64,000 nucleotides of DNA from Symbiodinium natans (GCA_905221605.1 CAJNDS010002212.1:121001-185000); one strand, 5' to 3'; positions 1 through 11,112 are shown, counted from the first letter of the stretch. Made by a program: numbers and translations. Notes: generated by a model from the letters alone, not told the origin.

Positions 1-29
1 TAAACCCCAAACCCTAAACCCTAAACCCG
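1..29. repeat. short telomere-like tract (CCCTAAA)
   Basis: Three to four CCCTAAA-type units at the left edge of the window. It is too short and too isolated to be a chromosome end, and similar tracts recur throughout. Confidence 0.8.
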
Positions 30-139
30 GAGGTTCAGCTGGCGTGCACTCTGCCCCTGCAGGTCCCTCCTGGTGGGTGGTTTCCAGCCATACAAGATCC
101 GGACGCCTCTTGAGCTCGTCCTGCAGGAGGTACTTGGGA

Positions 140-200
140 GTTTAGGGTTTCGGATTTATAGGGTTTATAGGGTTTAGGGTTTAGGGTTTAGGGTTTAGGG
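140..200. repeat. telomere-like tract (TTTAGGG with TTTATAGGG variants)
   Basis: About eight G-rich units, opposite in orientation to the tract at the window edge, with 9-base TTTATAGGG variants mixed among 7-base TTTAGGG units. Confidence 0.8.
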
Positions 201-345
201 GCCCGCAAGGATCCCTGAGATTCGAAGGCTCTAAGGCCACCAAGTTAAGGAATATCTTTGGAATTTTTCGTAAGGCTCCTAGTATGACTGAGATTCAGAT
301 CCTACAGCAGTATCACTGAGATTCACTGAGTCTCTGAAAGGCAAG

Positions 346-934
346 TCAGACCACAGAGAGGTCCTCGTAGAACTGGCGGGGCAAGTTGGGAGCAGGAAAG
401 GCCAAGGTGTTGATTGCGCCACCCATGCTTCTGATGCAGGTGGACCACAGGGCCCTCAAAATCAAAGCAATCAATTGTCCCGACTTGTGCAAGCTCGGCT
501 TGTCTTCTTGTAGTGACGTCCTGATTTCTGCCTCTCGATGGCCCGCCAGTGGGTTTGGCTGAATGAGCCCCAATTGCTGCAGTGGATTGTTTAAGCTTAC
601 ACAGCTCAGCACACGGCATCTGAACTCCCAGTGCCGCTTGTGGTGTGTTCGCGCGCGCGGTCAAGCATGCACTTTTCGAGCTGCAGGACAGCGGCGCTTG
701 TCGGGCACAATGTTTCTTTAGCAGCATTACGCTGCGAACTCCGCTGCATCAGGATCCTGGCATGCAAAGACAAGCGTCTGAACATATCCATGGCTTGGGA
801 TGTTCCCCCTTAGACGAAGAGTCCTTAACAGGGATTATACAAGGGCGTACCATAATCCCAATTCAGGACTGTTAGTATAAGGGGGAACATCCCAATCCAT
901 AACCCAAGTCAGTGAAAGCATCAAACAAGGACTT
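346..934 (-). CDS. 3' end of an unrecognised multi-exon gene
   Basis: Three minus-strand exons can be joined in frame: 904-934, 615-793 and the terminal exon 346-531 ending in TGA. The middle exon reads about 59 codons (it contains RRLSLHARILMQ) and the last reads 61 codons (it contains SGQLIALILRALW and ends QFYEDLSVV). Introns are GT-AG; phase 1 at the first junction and phase 0 at the second agree across each splice. The first intron is essentially the foldback element at 795-895. I do not recognise a family; the last exon has a short hydrophobic stretch. Frames upstream of 934 (to about 1180) are open on minus but exon limits are unclear. The coding call rests on frame continuity only. 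Confidence 0.5.
795..895. mobile_element. foldback element family E, copy 1 (TTGGGATGTTCC termini)
   Basis: Terminal inverted repeats TTGGGATGTTCCCCCTTA and its reverse complement enclose about 60 bp. The flanks TCCATGGC and TCCATAAC look like an 8-bp target duplication with two differences. Related copies lie at 26351-26436 and 32567-32670. On the minus strand the intron between exons 904-934 and 615-793 starts GT in the upstream duplication and ends AG at the element edge, so the element is the body of that intron. Confidence 0.75.
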
Positions 935-2399
935 CTGGGGCAGGGCATGGGCAGGCCTTTCGCGCTCAATAGAATCTTAGCAGGAACACGGCAGGAACAA
1001 CAATGGCAAAGTGATTTCACACAAGAGGCAGGTGAAAACCAGCAGGCGACTGAGGATGGTGCAGCAAGTCCATGGCAGTCTGGTGCATCAGCGAATTTGC
1101 TCAGTGACTGTGACGAAGAGATCAATGACGGAACCGTGTAGATAGCCTTGCTTTGCGCAAACTTGCAGCTGCAGCACAAAGCGCATGAGTCACACGCGGT
1201 GACGACAGGAAGTGCTTAGCCAACGTTTGCAGGACCTCTCCCTCTCATTCTCACTCTCTGTCTATGCTGCCGCGTCACGCCAGCAGATACGTCCGTCAGA
1301 TAAAGTTCTGTTGCACCTTTCCACTGCGCAACACATCCGACACAACGACCAACAAGTGCATCAGTGCATGCCGCTTTTACCGAGAGCGCGTGCCGTCCCA
1401 AGCGATGCTCATGGGATTCCTGAGCTGCATGTGCAGGGGGGCTTGCTGACACATCACATCCCAAGCGATGGTTCTCCGAACTTGTTTCCCGTTGAAGTTT
1501 GTACTTTTTCATTTAGTGTCATTTAGTGTGAAGCTTCAAAAGATATAAATAGCGCAGGTTCGCAAGGCTCCAAATGGTAGCATGCGTAGGTGTTTTTGAA
1601 GCTCCAACTCTCAATTAATTCATGTCCACATGCAAGTTCACCATTCTAGATTTTAGATGCTCGAAGCATCAAATTGGGTTTGGCCCTATCATTGGGTAAC
1701 GGTTTTGCTCTGGCTTTGCTTTTCTTATAGAGTAGACCTGAGTGATGCTTGCTTGCTTGTCTGCCTGATGCTTTTTGATTGCTTTCTTGTCTCTCTTTCC
1801 GACGCCCCATTGGCTGGCTTACATTCATGTCGGAAAGCAGCACAGGCAACGAATACACGAACAAACACCGAGCAAACGCACCTCCAGAAATCCCACCCCT
1901 TACTAATTTCTGAAACTACAAGGGACGTCCGTGGCCAACTCCTTGCTGGCAGGCTGCCACTGTGCCGTACTTGGCGCAGATATCAAGCCAACAGTCGGGT
2001 CCGAGACCTGCCAGGGTTTTTGGGAGTAGAGCATTATTACATGATTCTGCTGCTCTGCTATACTACTTACAATTAAATTACTTCCATATGATTATGCTAT
2101 TCCACGAAACTACTACTATACTATTTTGTAGATTTCTTGCCGCCGTGAGGGTTTTTGCCACCTGCCAGGGAGTTGAGAGGTTTTGAGGTCTAGGGCATGA
2201 CGCCAGTCGATTCTTAAAAAACGGTGCAAAGTTTTCTTTGAGAACCAACAGCCTACTGTTTTGGCAGGTTCTTTCTAATTGTAAAATCCTTATCGGATTC
2301 TCAGGTAACCTACAAGAAAGTAGGCTTTTGGGTTCTTAAGGGTAGGGATTCGAGTGCGCGATTCGTGGGGCTTCGGCTGGGGCACTTGCAAGGGGCCTA
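935..2399. other. stretch without a supportable gene
   Basis: Several short open frames exist on both strands (for example minus 935-1180 and plus 1657-2076), but none has a family motif, clear splice signals or one strand clearly favoured. The minus frame at 935-1180 may hold earlier exons of the gene ending at 346. From about 1500 the sequence is AT-richer and looks non-coding. Confidence 0.4.
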
Positions 2400-2477
2400 C
2401 CCTAAACCCTAAACCCTAAACCCTAAACCCTAAACCCTAAACCCTAAACCCTAAACCCTAAACCCTAAACCCTAAAA
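2400..2477. repeat. telomere-like array, about 11 CCCTAAA units
   Basis: Uninterrupted 7-base CCCTAAA repeats with a final CCCTAAAA. G-rich degenerate units (TTTAGGG, TTTGGGG) follow in the opposite orientation at about 2537-2630, so the two tracts face each other. Confidence 0.9.
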
Positions 2478-2798
2478 CCCACTAGAGGTTGAGGCCGACC
2501 TGCCCTCTACGAAGCTGGAGTTCTTAGGAATACACTGGGTTTAGGGTTTTTTCGGTTTGGGGTTTGGGGTTTAGGGTTTAGGGTTTGGGGTTTGGGGTTT
2601 GTGTGGTTTGGGGTTTGGGGTTTGGTTCAAGTAAAGGTTTCTAAGCCATGCATAGCATTCTGCTTTGGATTTAGTTTGCCGTCCGCGGGCCTTGCTTGTC
2701 GTCGTCTTGCTCTGTCCAAAAACTCCGTCCGGCGACACCCAGAAGACTTCCGTGCCGGACGTGGTGATGCCTCGAACCTGGGATGCTATGAACCCAGC

Positions 2799-2896
2799 GG
2801 GTCCATTTGTAGTACTATTATGGAATTAGGTACCCCAAAACCATACTGAATAGGGTTCTGGGGTACCCAAGTCCAGAATAGTTCTGCAAATGGACC
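2799..2896. mobile_element. foldback element with GGGTCCATTTG termini
   Basis: GGGTCCATTTGTAGTACTAT at the left pairs imperfectly with ATAGTTCTGCAAATGGACCC at the right over roughly 45 bases, with a core containing GGTACCCCA and its complement. The termini echo family B (GGGTCCATGTACC) but the interior differs. Only one copy was noticed. Confidence 0.6.
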
Positions 2897-3032
2897 CTCT
2901 GCAGAACAAAGGCCGCAATGCAACACATGCAAGTGCCGATAAAGATCATAGTCGCAACATGTTTGGCGGAGCAGCTTCCTCCACAGCATCTGCAAGCGTT
3001 GTCACGAACATGTCCTGCAAAGGGCAGCCCGA

Positions 3033-3560
3033 AACCCTAAACCCTAAACCCTAAACCCCAAACCCCCCCTTGCTTCAGCCTTGGCATGTTCATGCTGCCT
3101 GCTTTCAGCATCGGCTCCACCTGTCCTGTGACGCAAGGCCGATATTGGAGCGCGTTCCTTTGTTGACTGCTCCATGCTGTTTGCCTCCGGCCTGGCGCTC
3201 GGCAACATGCGGAAGTGTCGGGAGCACAGTCTCAGTACTAGTGTGTTGTCTTCTTATCTTGCTTGCCCTAAACCCTAAAACCCTAAAACCCTAACCCCCT
3301 AAACCCCCTAAACCCTAAACCCCTAAACCCTACACCCTAAACCCCCTAAACCCCCTAAACCCTAAACCCTATAACCCTACACCCTAAACCCTAATCCAAT
3401 GCTCAGAAGGTCTGACAGGCCTGGTTTCCCCAGAAGATGTAGAAGGAGTCCACGGCGAGGCCAGAGAGTTGGTACACCTCCCAATTAGGGTTTTTGGGGT
3501 GTTTAGGGTTTAGGGTTTGTAGTTTTTAGGGTTTAGGGTTTAGGGGGGTTTAGGGTTTAG
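3033..3560. repeat. patchy telomere-like tracts in both orientations
   Basis: CCCTAAA-type units at 3033-3066 and 3266-3392 (degenerate, with CCCCTAAA and CCCTATAA variants) and TTTAGGG-type units at 3488-3560. No coding signal was seen between them. Confidence 0.8.
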
Positions 3561-3890
3561 GGAATGAACTGCACGTCGCGCTTAGAGATGGGGCTTCGGC
3601 CCTCACACCTCGAACAGGTAGGGTTTAGGGGGCTTCAAGGGTTTTACGGCGAGCTCTACCCCGAGCCATAGATGGAGGTGGAATGCTCTCAACTCGTAAC
3701 CGACCAGGGCCTTGGAATCTGGCTGTCCAGTGTTTGCGGTGGTGTAGATCTCTGAGGGGTTGAAGGTGTCCCCGGTGACGACCTCACGAGTGCCAAGTGA
3801 TAATTACCCCATAAACCCTTTTTAACACGGACCTCTGAAGCCTGTCCGGAGTCCCCTCAAACCCACCACCCACTGAGGCCCGCACCGCAT

Positions 3891-4670
3891 AAACCCTAAA
3901 CCCTAAACCCTAAACTCTAAACCCTAAACCCTAAACCCTAGTTAAACTCTAAACCCTAAACCTACTACGTCAACCCTAAACCCCTGCTAGCTGCCAACTG
4001 GCCCACCGACGAGTTAAACCCGTGGCCTGCTCGTTGTCAAGCCGCCAGACTGAGTCCACGGAGACATTCTCCCCCGCCTAAAAAACAATCCGAAGAACAG
4101 ATGGGGGGTTTCCGAAAGGGTTTAGAGGATTTAGGGTTTATAGGGTTTAAAGGGTTTATAGGGTTTATAGGGTTTCCAGGGTTTACAGGGTTTACAGGGT
4201 TTATGGGGTTTATAGGCTTTATAGGGTTTAGGGATGCATGTCGCACCTTTGGCAGCGGGTGTCCACTGAAGTAGAGGTCGCCGGCTCCATTGACAGCCAA
4301 CCAGTGACTTAGTCGCGGCGCGGGTTGTCTAGGGTTATGAGCTAGTCCCTTTGGGAAAAGCCGCCAATAAGGGCACGTGGACCATGGACCCTAAGGGTCT
4401 GCTGTTGGTGCTGCAACAACTCAGGCAGACTCGCGCTGAAGCCTTCGACGGCGGCGCGCTGCCGTCCAACTGTTTGAAGCATTCCGTTGCTCCTGCCCCC
4501 AAGTTTAGGGTTTAAAAGGGGGTTTCCGAAATTAGGGGCACCTTGTTGGGGTCCTCATTATGAGGGAATCCTACTCTTGGGGACTTTACACCAGGGGCCC
4601 CTTATTGTCGTGAACGCCCTAAACCGTTTTAAAACCCTAAACCCTAAACCCCAAACCCTAAACCCCAAAG
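3891..4670. repeat. telomere-like tracts including a 9-base TTTATAGGG block
   Basis: CCCTAAA units at 3891-3976, a G-rich block at 4131-4233 built mainly of TTTATAGGG and TTTACAGGG (9-base register), and CCCTAAA again at 4634-4670. Translations of these blocks (NPINPINP-like) are artefacts. Confidence 0.8.
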
Positions 4671-4846
4671 GGTTGAAGGCCTACTGGTCACTCCCTGACG
4701 GCGCAGGATGGTCAAGGAAAAGCGGTCCCGGTGCCCAGCTGGTACCACCAAATCACACCTCGAGGTGGATCCTCAGACCAGGATGCGTTTTTTGACGTGG
4801 TCTACTACATAAAGCCAGCTAGTATGTAATGTATAACAGAAATCGA

Positions 4847-4953
4847 TATGTTATATATATATATATATATGCAGTATTATAAATGACCAAATATGTACAC
4901 ACACATATCTACATATACATATGTATGTATATATATATATATATACATATATG
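4847..4953. repeat. (TA)n microsatellite
   Basis: Alternating TA/ATAC/ATGT tracts. Similar microsatellites recur at 13840-14225, 25495-25625, 26785-27150, 29945-30020, 31977-32035, 33440-33500, 42186-42240 and 51826-51890. Confidence 0.85.
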
Positions 4954-5165
4954 ATACGAGCGACGGTACACAAAATATCATCGTCAAGGCGACTATGATG
5001 TTTTGTACTAGCGGTCGTATTCTTAGTCAAGAAGAGTTCCTGAGGGCCCGGCTGCTACAAACATTCTCGAGGAAAGCGGATCAACGGCAATGGCGGTGGG
5101 GCTTTGGACCTCACCTGCACTGGGAGTTGGCACAAGAAACCCTGCCACCAAGCACCTGCTATACG

Positions 5166-5753
5166 AACCCTAAACCCTAAACCCTAAACCCTAAACCTAA
5201 ACCCTAAACCTACATAAAAACCCACACCAAACCCCAGGCCTAGAACCAGGGGTCGCCACACGTTGTCCGGAAGGATCGTGTAGCCCACTTGCTTCAAGGC
5301 CGGGAAGGAGGCGATGAGATACTTCCTGCCAGGAGGGACCATTTCTGGGCTTCGTGTTTAGGGTTTTCTGGGGACCCTAAACCCAAAACCCAAACGTGCT
5401 CTGGGCTCCTCCCTGCTTTGAGGGCATCGGATGAGACAACGTCTTGGCTCGAGCTGCCGCCTTTGGCTTTCGGAACCTCAAGGGTTTAGGGTTATGGTTT
5501 GAGGGTTGAGGGTTGAGGGTTTAGGGGTACTATAACTACTAACAGGTCTTTTTGAGCGATGCGGTCGCCCGCCCAATTCGGGGCAAAGTCTGGATGGCTG
5601 AGGAACCGGCCAGGCACCAGGATCTACCAAACAAGCCGAAAAGGAGCAGCAGCTTTGAGACTGCCTCATGTCACCAATGCAACCCTAAACCCTAAACCCT
5701 AAACCCTAAACCCTAAACCCTAAACCCTAAACCCTAAACCCTAAAACCTAAAC
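5166..5753. repeat. telomere-like tracts (CCCTAAA at both ends, TTTAGGG between)
   Basis: CCCTAAA units at 5166-5215 and about ten at 5682-5753, with a degenerate TTTAGGG/TTGAGGG block at 5479-5525. The intervening sequence has short open frames without recognisable motifs. Confidence 0.8.
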
Positions 5754-5869
5754 CCACGCACGGGTTTTGAGAGCTGCGAAACCTGGGGCCGCCGCCATAA
5801 ATACGAACTCTGCGACTTCTCCGTTATCTGCGGGCAGGGTGTCATTCAGTGGAAACTGCCCTGTGGTGT

Positions 5870-6050
5870 GATTAGTATTCTTATTACTATTGTTATTATT
5901 GCTATTACTATTATTATTCTTCTTATTCTTCTTATTGAAATTTGCTAGAATAATTACTAATATGATTATTATCAGTATTGTTATTTTTGTAATGATTATT
6001 ATGATTATGATTATTATTCCTTATGATCATTATATTTGTCTTTGTTAATA
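5870..6050. repeat. TTA/ATT trinucleotide-rich stretch
   Basis: Low-complexity run of TTATTA, TATTAT and TTCTTA triplets. Comparable stretches lie at 10905-10985, 42705-42790 and 49855-50400. Confidence 0.7.
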
Positions 6051-6258
6051 TGGCTTTTTTCCCTGCACATCTCCCGACTGTGGGGGGATTACGATGTTAG
6101 GGGTATACATGGAAATCCTACTATTTGGGATCTATATTGGGGGGCCCCTGTTTTTGTAAACCCCCGATGTGTCTCCATGTCCGAGCCTGATACGTGTGGT
6201 AGCGATAGAGGGAAGGGCGCCCCCCAAGAACGAGCCAAGCGGCTGAGCTTGAAGCATC

Positions 6259-6324
6259 ACCCAAAGGGTCCATGTACCTATATAGTAGATACCTTAAAGG
6301 GTTAACCCTAAACCCTAAACCCTA
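6259..6324. mobile_element. truncated family B foldback joined to CCCTAAA
   Basis: The left terminus of family B (AAGGGTCCATGTACCTATAT) is followed after about 40 bases by a CCCTAAA tract where the rest of the element should be. This suggests the element was cut and capped by telomere-type repeat. Confidence 0.6.
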
Positions 6325-6635
6325 TGTTCTCTGACATTGCTACAAAAACGGCGATTTCTGCAACGCATGGACCCTGAATTAATTTACGGGCAATTCCCAA
6401 AAGAGTGGTACCCCGTTTATACCCTCAAATGGAATAGAACCCCCTTAAAGGGACCCCCCCCCCCCTCCCGAAAAGGGTACCCCCCCTGTTCGGAGAACCC
6501 CCATATTTTGCAACTTTTCATTCGATGAGGATCGGGAGGTCGCCAGGAAGCTCCTGAGAGCCCATCGCCTGCAACAGCATCGCGGCTCGCACGGTCAGCT
6601 GTGCTTGCATGCAGCCAGAAACGAATGCAGCCACC

Positions 6636-7065
6636 ATCCTAAACCCCATAAGCCCCTTAAACCCTATAAACCCTGTAAACACCCCATATAAACCCTGCAA
6701 GATACCCGACAAACCCTATAAACCCAAAAGCTATAAATCCGACAAACTCGATAACATTGTTCAGTCGGTTGAGCTAAGGTCTTTTCCCAGCCCTTCTGAC
6801 CCACCTCGGAAACCCTATAAACCCTATAAACCCTATAAACCCTATAAACCCTATAAACCCTATAAACCCTATAAACCCTATAAACCCTATAAACCCTATA
6901 AACCCTATAAAACCTATAAACCCTGTAAACCCTATAAACCCTATAAACCCCACACCCTATAAACCCTATAAACCCTATAAACCCTATAAAACCCTATAAA
7001 CCCTATAAACCCTATAAACCCTCTAAACCCTATAAACCCTATAAACCCTCTAAACCCTAAAACCC
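6636..7065. repeat. CCCTATAAA 9-base array
   Basis: About 40 units of CCCTATAAA, degenerate at 6636-6735 and nearly perfect at 6808-7065. It is a 9-base variant of the telomere repeat, distinct from the 7-base tracts nearby. The open frame across it (a PYK-type repeat) reflects the repeat and not a gene. Confidence 0.9.
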
Positions 7066-7152
7066 CTAAAATCCCACCTCGGTCTCGTCATCTGCCTGGC
7101 CTTCTCGACCTCGGGTGGCAGGCGGCGATAGACACCCTGCTGGAAGGTTCAT

Positions 7153-7206
7153 GGGTTTAGGGGGGTTTAGGGCTAGGGTTTAGGGTTTAGGGTTTAGGGT
7201 TTTTTT
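7153..7206. repeat. telomere-like tract (TTTAGGG)
   Basis: Six to seven TTTAGGG-type units, slightly degenerate at the left. Confidence 0.85.
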
Positions 7207-7410
7207 TGCCACCCGACTAGCCACAGCAATGCGGGGAAAATGCTCAGATAAGTGGGAAAACTCACCCTATCAGCTACACGGCAGCTGTCAAGGGATATCG
7301 CCTTGCAGGCATTCAGGGTAGGAAATTGACAGTTTGGGTTCGTTCAGGAGAGATCAGCATCAGCAGCCCCAAAGCCGAAAAACCACGTCAATAGCACAAA
7401 AAGATTCACA

Positions 7411-7695
7411 GTGAAGGCTGGTGATCCCTCCCGGTCAGAACCTAGGGTTGCCAGGCTTTCCTCGAGGGCTGTCAGGCCTCCAATGGCCCACCCTCGGAGA
7501 GAGCATGAGCCTGACCTCACGATCCCTGTTCATATGCTGAAGAAAGTAGAGAATCCCAGTATGGCCGAACACTACGCAAACATCATCACGTATGGGGGGG
7601 TCGCTACCTCAACACTCGTCCGCTTTGTACATACTAAGCCTTACCGTCCCTCGCCAGGTTACCTCGGGTGTTTGCTAACAGCAGTCACACCATAA
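7411..7695 (+). CDS. possible plus-strand coding segment, unrecognised
   Basis: A 94-codon open frame closed by TAA. Its middle part reads as plausible protein (PDLTIPVHMLKKVENPSMAE) while the minus strand is broken by stops here. There is no ATG context, splice or family evidence, and its strand is opposite to every gene I can name in the window. It could be an exon of an unknown gene or chance. Confidence 0.25.
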   Translation: MKAGDPSRSEPRVARLSSRAVRPPMAHPRREHEPDLTIPVHMLKKVENPSMAEHYANIITYGGVATSTLVRFVHTKPYRPSPGYLGCLLTAVTP

Positions 7696-7813
7696 ACTAG
7701 CTACATGGTTATACAGGGGAGGGAACATCCACGGCTCGGGAATCGGTTGGGACTGCGTTATGACAATTCTATGCTTACAGCTGCATTCCAGGAGAGGGGC
7801 TTGCTTGGTAGCA

Positions 7814-7936
7814 GGTTTAGGGTTTAGGGTTTAGGGTTTAGGGGTACTTGTGCCATAGTGTGGTCATAATTGGGTTATAAGTACAGTCAGCAAGTACAGT
7901 CATTATTGGGTTAATACGCACCCTGGACTTCCAAGT
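7814..7936. mobile_element. family A remnant abutting a TTTAGGG tract
   Basis: TTTAGGG units at 7814-7843 run straight into a degenerate family A body (GGGTTATAAGTACAGTCA, then TTCCAAGTGG at the right end). The left terminus of the element is missing, as though replaced by telomere repeat. Confidence 0.5.
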
Positions 7937-8006
7937 GGCCAGTTTGTGGTTTGGGACCTTTCCGTACCTCTGTTACAGCAGCCATGCTTTTTGTAGGCCA
8001 GTAGTT

Positions 8007-8203
8007 TAAACCCTAAGCCCTAAACCCTAAACCCTAAACCCTACACCCTGAACCCATAGGCATGTGGAGACACACGGGGGCTCGGCTGACCATTGTCGCG
8101 ACCCAGGAGGCATCTCGTTTCGGCCTCTCATTGAGGCCGCATCTTAAGCCCGGCCAGCCGGGTTTAGGGTTTAGGGTTTAGGGTTTAGGGTTTAGGGTTC
8201 AGG
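8007..8203. repeat. facing telomere-like tracts
   Basis: CCCTAAA units at 8007-8055 and TTTAGGG units at 8161-8203, in opposite orientation, separated by about 100 bp. Confidence 0.85.
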
Positions 8204-8214
8204 GACTAGGCAAA

Positions 8215-8371
8215 CTGTTGGTTAGTAGGGAATGAGGGAATGAGGTACCCTATATCCCCCTATAATTTTATACCCCTATATGTACCCTTTAAGGGATTCT
8301 ATAGGGCCTATATATACCTTTCAAGGGATTCTATAGGGTACCTCCTTCCCTCATTCCCAACTAACCAACAG
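8215..8371. mobile_element. 157-bp foldback element with about 40-bp arms
   Basis: CTGTTGGTTAGTAGGGAATG at the left pairs with CATTCCCAACTAACCAACAG at the right; pairing continues through GAGGGAATGAGGTACCCTAT with few mismatches. A TATA-rich core follows. I saw no second copy in the window. Confidence 0.75.
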
Positions 8372-8486
8372 TGAGTACACCCACCTGTCAGCCTGGACCA
8401 TCTCCGACAGGTCGCCTGAGCGGCATCTTGCATGGGCCAACTAGAGACCTGCAAAGCTTAGCTTGCTCTTGGCAAACATACCAAGT

Positions 8487-8840
8487 ACCCCTAAACCCTA
8501 CACCCTAAACCCTAAACTCTAAACCCTAAACCCCAAACCCGAAACCCCAAACCCTAAACCCTAAACCCTAAACCCTAAAGCTACATGGTCGGTCCGTCAC
8601 CTTTGGTCCCTTACAGAGCCAGCCCGTACTTCCAAGAGCCCTTGCAAAAGGCCAAAAGAGAACTGGGTTGCGAACGGCGGTCGAGAGGGCAAATGGTGCG
8701 CTTCTGAAGCCATGGAAGAATGCACTCCTTGCTGTCTTCGGCACGAAGGTTTGTAGATATTTGCTGAATTTGTGGCCTCACCCTAAACCCTAAACCGGAA
8801 ACCCTAAACCCTGAACCCTGAACCCTAAACACTAAACCCC
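8487..8840. repeat. telomere-like tracts (CCCTAAA, degenerate)
   Basis: CCCTAAA with CCCCAAA, CCCGAAA and CCCTGAA variants at 8487-8581 and 8780-8840. The roughly 200 bp between them has an open minus frame but no motif. Confidence 0.8.
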
Positions 8841-8910
8841 TCATTCTGCACGCGGCTCTCACACTCGAACCGTAAAGCTCCTGGAGCCAGCTGGCTCAAT
8901 CCACGAACCC

Positions 8911-9064
8911 TATACTTGGAGGTTCAGGGTACTTATCAACCAATTGTAACCGTACTAATTTGTGTACTTATAAGCAATCTTAGGGCACTTAAGTAAGGGG
9001 CTTCTAAGTGAGTGATAAGTACAGTTAGAATTGGTTAGTAAGTAAACATGAACCTCCAAGTATA
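8911..9064. mobile_element. foldback element family A, full copy
   Basis: TACTTGGAGGTTCA at the left and its complement TGAACCTCCAAGTA at the right, each flanked by TA, with the family core (GGGCACTTAAG). It is an intact copy without telomere insertion and a useful reference for interrupted copies. Confidence 0.85.
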
Positions 9065-9168
9065 GGTCTGGTCCAGAACTTCGGGGGCTGCAACGCAAGA
9101 ATCACGCTCGGGCGCCAGCATCGTGAAAGATGTGGCCACATGGCAGGCGTCGGATCTGCCAGATTTTG

Positions 9169-9248
9169 CAAGGATGGGCTGTTAGGCCTTCTAATGAACC
9201 CTACAAAGGGCCTTTTAAGGGATTACAGGGTATAATAGACCATCCAGG
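9169..9248. mobile_element. foldback element family D
   Basis: AAGGATGGGCTGTTAGGCCT at the left pairs with the right end GGGTATAATAGACCATCCAG. The core contains AAAGGGCCTTTTAAGGGATT. Family D recurs at 18374-18513, 22609-22713, 38941-39032, 54905-54992, 57278-57370, 58381-58478 and 61063-61162. Confidence 0.75.
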
Positions 9249-9566
9249 TAAGGGCAGAATGTCCAGCCAATGACTTCGTGCACCTGAATCCTACTCCAGT
9301 CGTACAACTGACATGAAGTGGGCCAAAACTGCCAAAAACTGCCAAACCCGTTAATGAAAGACTACTCCTGAAATCAGAATAAGGATCCTAGCCCTAAACC
9401 CTAAACCCTATAGGTCAGAGCCTTCCGTCCCTTGCGCAGAAGTTTGCCGTGGCAGACCTGGCTCGAGCGAGGGTCCACATCAAGCAGAAGTACTATCTGA
9501 AACCTCCCATATGTGGAACTCTCGAAGGACAGACAGCTATAGAACTCTCGAAGGACGGACAGCTAG

Positions 9567-9972
9567 GGGTTTAGGGTTTAGGGTTTAGGGTTTAGGGTTC
9601 CATCATTTCCATCCACAAGCAAATGCACCATCGGGCGCTGGAGCGTCCTCAAGTTGCACGAAGCAACAAAACTGGACCAGGTTCTGGACATCACAGCGGC
9701 AGGCCTGCGTGCCCTAAGCAAGTGCCGATACACCTAGTATATGGGCGTGCCGTTTCTACGTGAATACAAAGAATGAAACAACTAGACATACCTATCTATC
9801 CATAACGCATATGCATACACACGCACTTTCTCGTGAAATAAACCCAATTTGAATTGCATGTGTATATGGATATATACATGCATATGAATGCTCATCCAAG
9901 ATCTTGCAAACACTAAGCACCCCTAAACCCTAAACCCTAAACCCTAAACCGTAAACCCTAAACCCTAAACCC
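9567..9972. repeat. telomere-like tracts (TTTAGGG then CCCTAAA)
   Basis: TTTAGGG at 9567-9599 and CCCTAAA at 9922-9972, with unassigned AT-rich sequence between. Confidence 0.85.
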
Positions 9973-10079
9973 GACAAGCCAAGAAGTGAAGCCAGTGCGA
10001 CAGCGCAACGCTCCCCTTTGGGGATCTCGTGCCGGGTCGGTTCTTCAGCTGGCGGCAGAGCCTCGGCACACCCGGGTCT

Positions 10080-10232
10080 AGGGGGTTTAGGGTTAGGGTT
10101 TAGGGTTTAGGGTTTAGGGTTTAGGGTTTAGGGTTTAGGGTTTAGGGTTTAGGGTTTAGGGTTTAGGGTTTAGGGTTTAGGGTTTAGGGTTTAGGGTTTA
10201 GGGTTTAGGGTTTAGGGTTTAGGGTTTAGGGT
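10080..10232. repeat. long TTTAGGG array, about 21 units
   Basis: Nearly perfect 7-base repeats over about 150 bp, among the longest telomere-like arrays in the window. Short CCCTAAA tracts follow at 10351-10392 and 10437-10478. Confidence 0.9.
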
Positions 10233-10641
10233 GCGGCATTCAACAGCAGCTGGGGGCTGAGGACAGGGCTGCCAGAAGAGCCTCAAAGAGTGGCGAGGTC
10301 CTGGTACCAGTACTGCGCGTCATGAGGCAGACATGATTTCAAAGCTCAGTGACCCTAAACCCTAAGCCCTAAGCCCTAAACCCTAAACCCTTTTACAACC
10401 AGGTCTGCACAGCTGCCGGGAAAGTGAGGCTCACACCAACCCTAAACCTTAAAACCCCTAAACCCTAAACCCTAAACCCAGTGATAGTGGAAGAAGAAGA
10501 AAGGAAACCAAGGCTACAGTTGACGGAATGGTCGGTGAGCTTTCAGGTAGCTCTCTTCTGGTGATGCGAAACAGGCCAGCAGCCTGCTTCTTTCAGCAGG
10601 CCTCAGTCAACACTTTCTTTAAGCTCAGGCATGGCAACACG

Positions 10642-10763
10642 TACCCAAAGAGCCCACTACCCCTTAATTAAGGAACATTCCTTAAACCATATTATGGTTC
10701 CCTATATAAATTCAGGTCTATCCCCTAACTACCCTAACTAAGTGGTATTGGGCTCTCTGGGTA
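10642..10763. mobile_element. foldback element family J (AGAGCCCAATACC termini)
   Basis: TACCCAAAGAGCCCACTACC at the left pairs with the right end GGTATTGGGCTCTCTGGGTA. A second copy at 20111-20227 shares termini and the CCTTAA-rich interior. A one-ended fragment starts at about 53938. Confidence 0.75.
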
Positions 10764-10852
10764 TGAACTACAGTCCGGCCTCGGCCGATCGTCGCGGGCC
10801 TGCACCATGGCTGGCTAGTCGACGGTCGGGAAACACACGCAGCGTGAACCAT

Positions 10853-11016
10853 GCTGGGAGGTTCATGGTACTTACTAACCAAATAATTGGGTTATAAGTG
10901 CAGCTATTACGATTACAATTATTATTATGATTTTTTATTATGATTAGTAATACTATTATTACTATGATTATTATTGTTATTATTCTTGGGTCAATAAGTA
11001 CCCTGAAGCTCCAAGT
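10853..11016. mobile_element. family A copy carrying an ATTATT-rich insert
   Basis: The family A termini are recognisable (GGGAGGTTCATGGTACTTAC and CTGAAGCTCCAAG), but the core holds about 70 bp of TTA/ATT microsatellite at 10905-10985. Confidence 0.65.
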
Positions 11017-11112
11017 GTGCCTGGCGTCGGCGATGCTGACCTGAGACGGCCTGGGCGCTCGAGCATGCAAAGCTGCTTGGCAAGTCCGACTTCACCTTTC
11101 GCCATGCATCCT

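Noticed and set aside
1-29. Window edge as a chromosome end
   Set aside because: Only three to four units, and longer tracts occur throughout in both orientations.
793-904. Alternative frame across the family E element keeping one exact target duplication
   Set aside because: It would need a GT-AA or TT-AG intron; GT-AG splicing with a one-base loss gives a longer open exon, so that was preferred, though not proven.
6609-6962. 117-codon frame encoding a PYK repeat protein
   Set aside because: It is the CCCTATAAA array read as protein.
10080-10232. Long TTTAGGG array as a true telomere or centromere
   Set aside because: It is flanked by ordinary sequence on both sides and is only about 150 bp.
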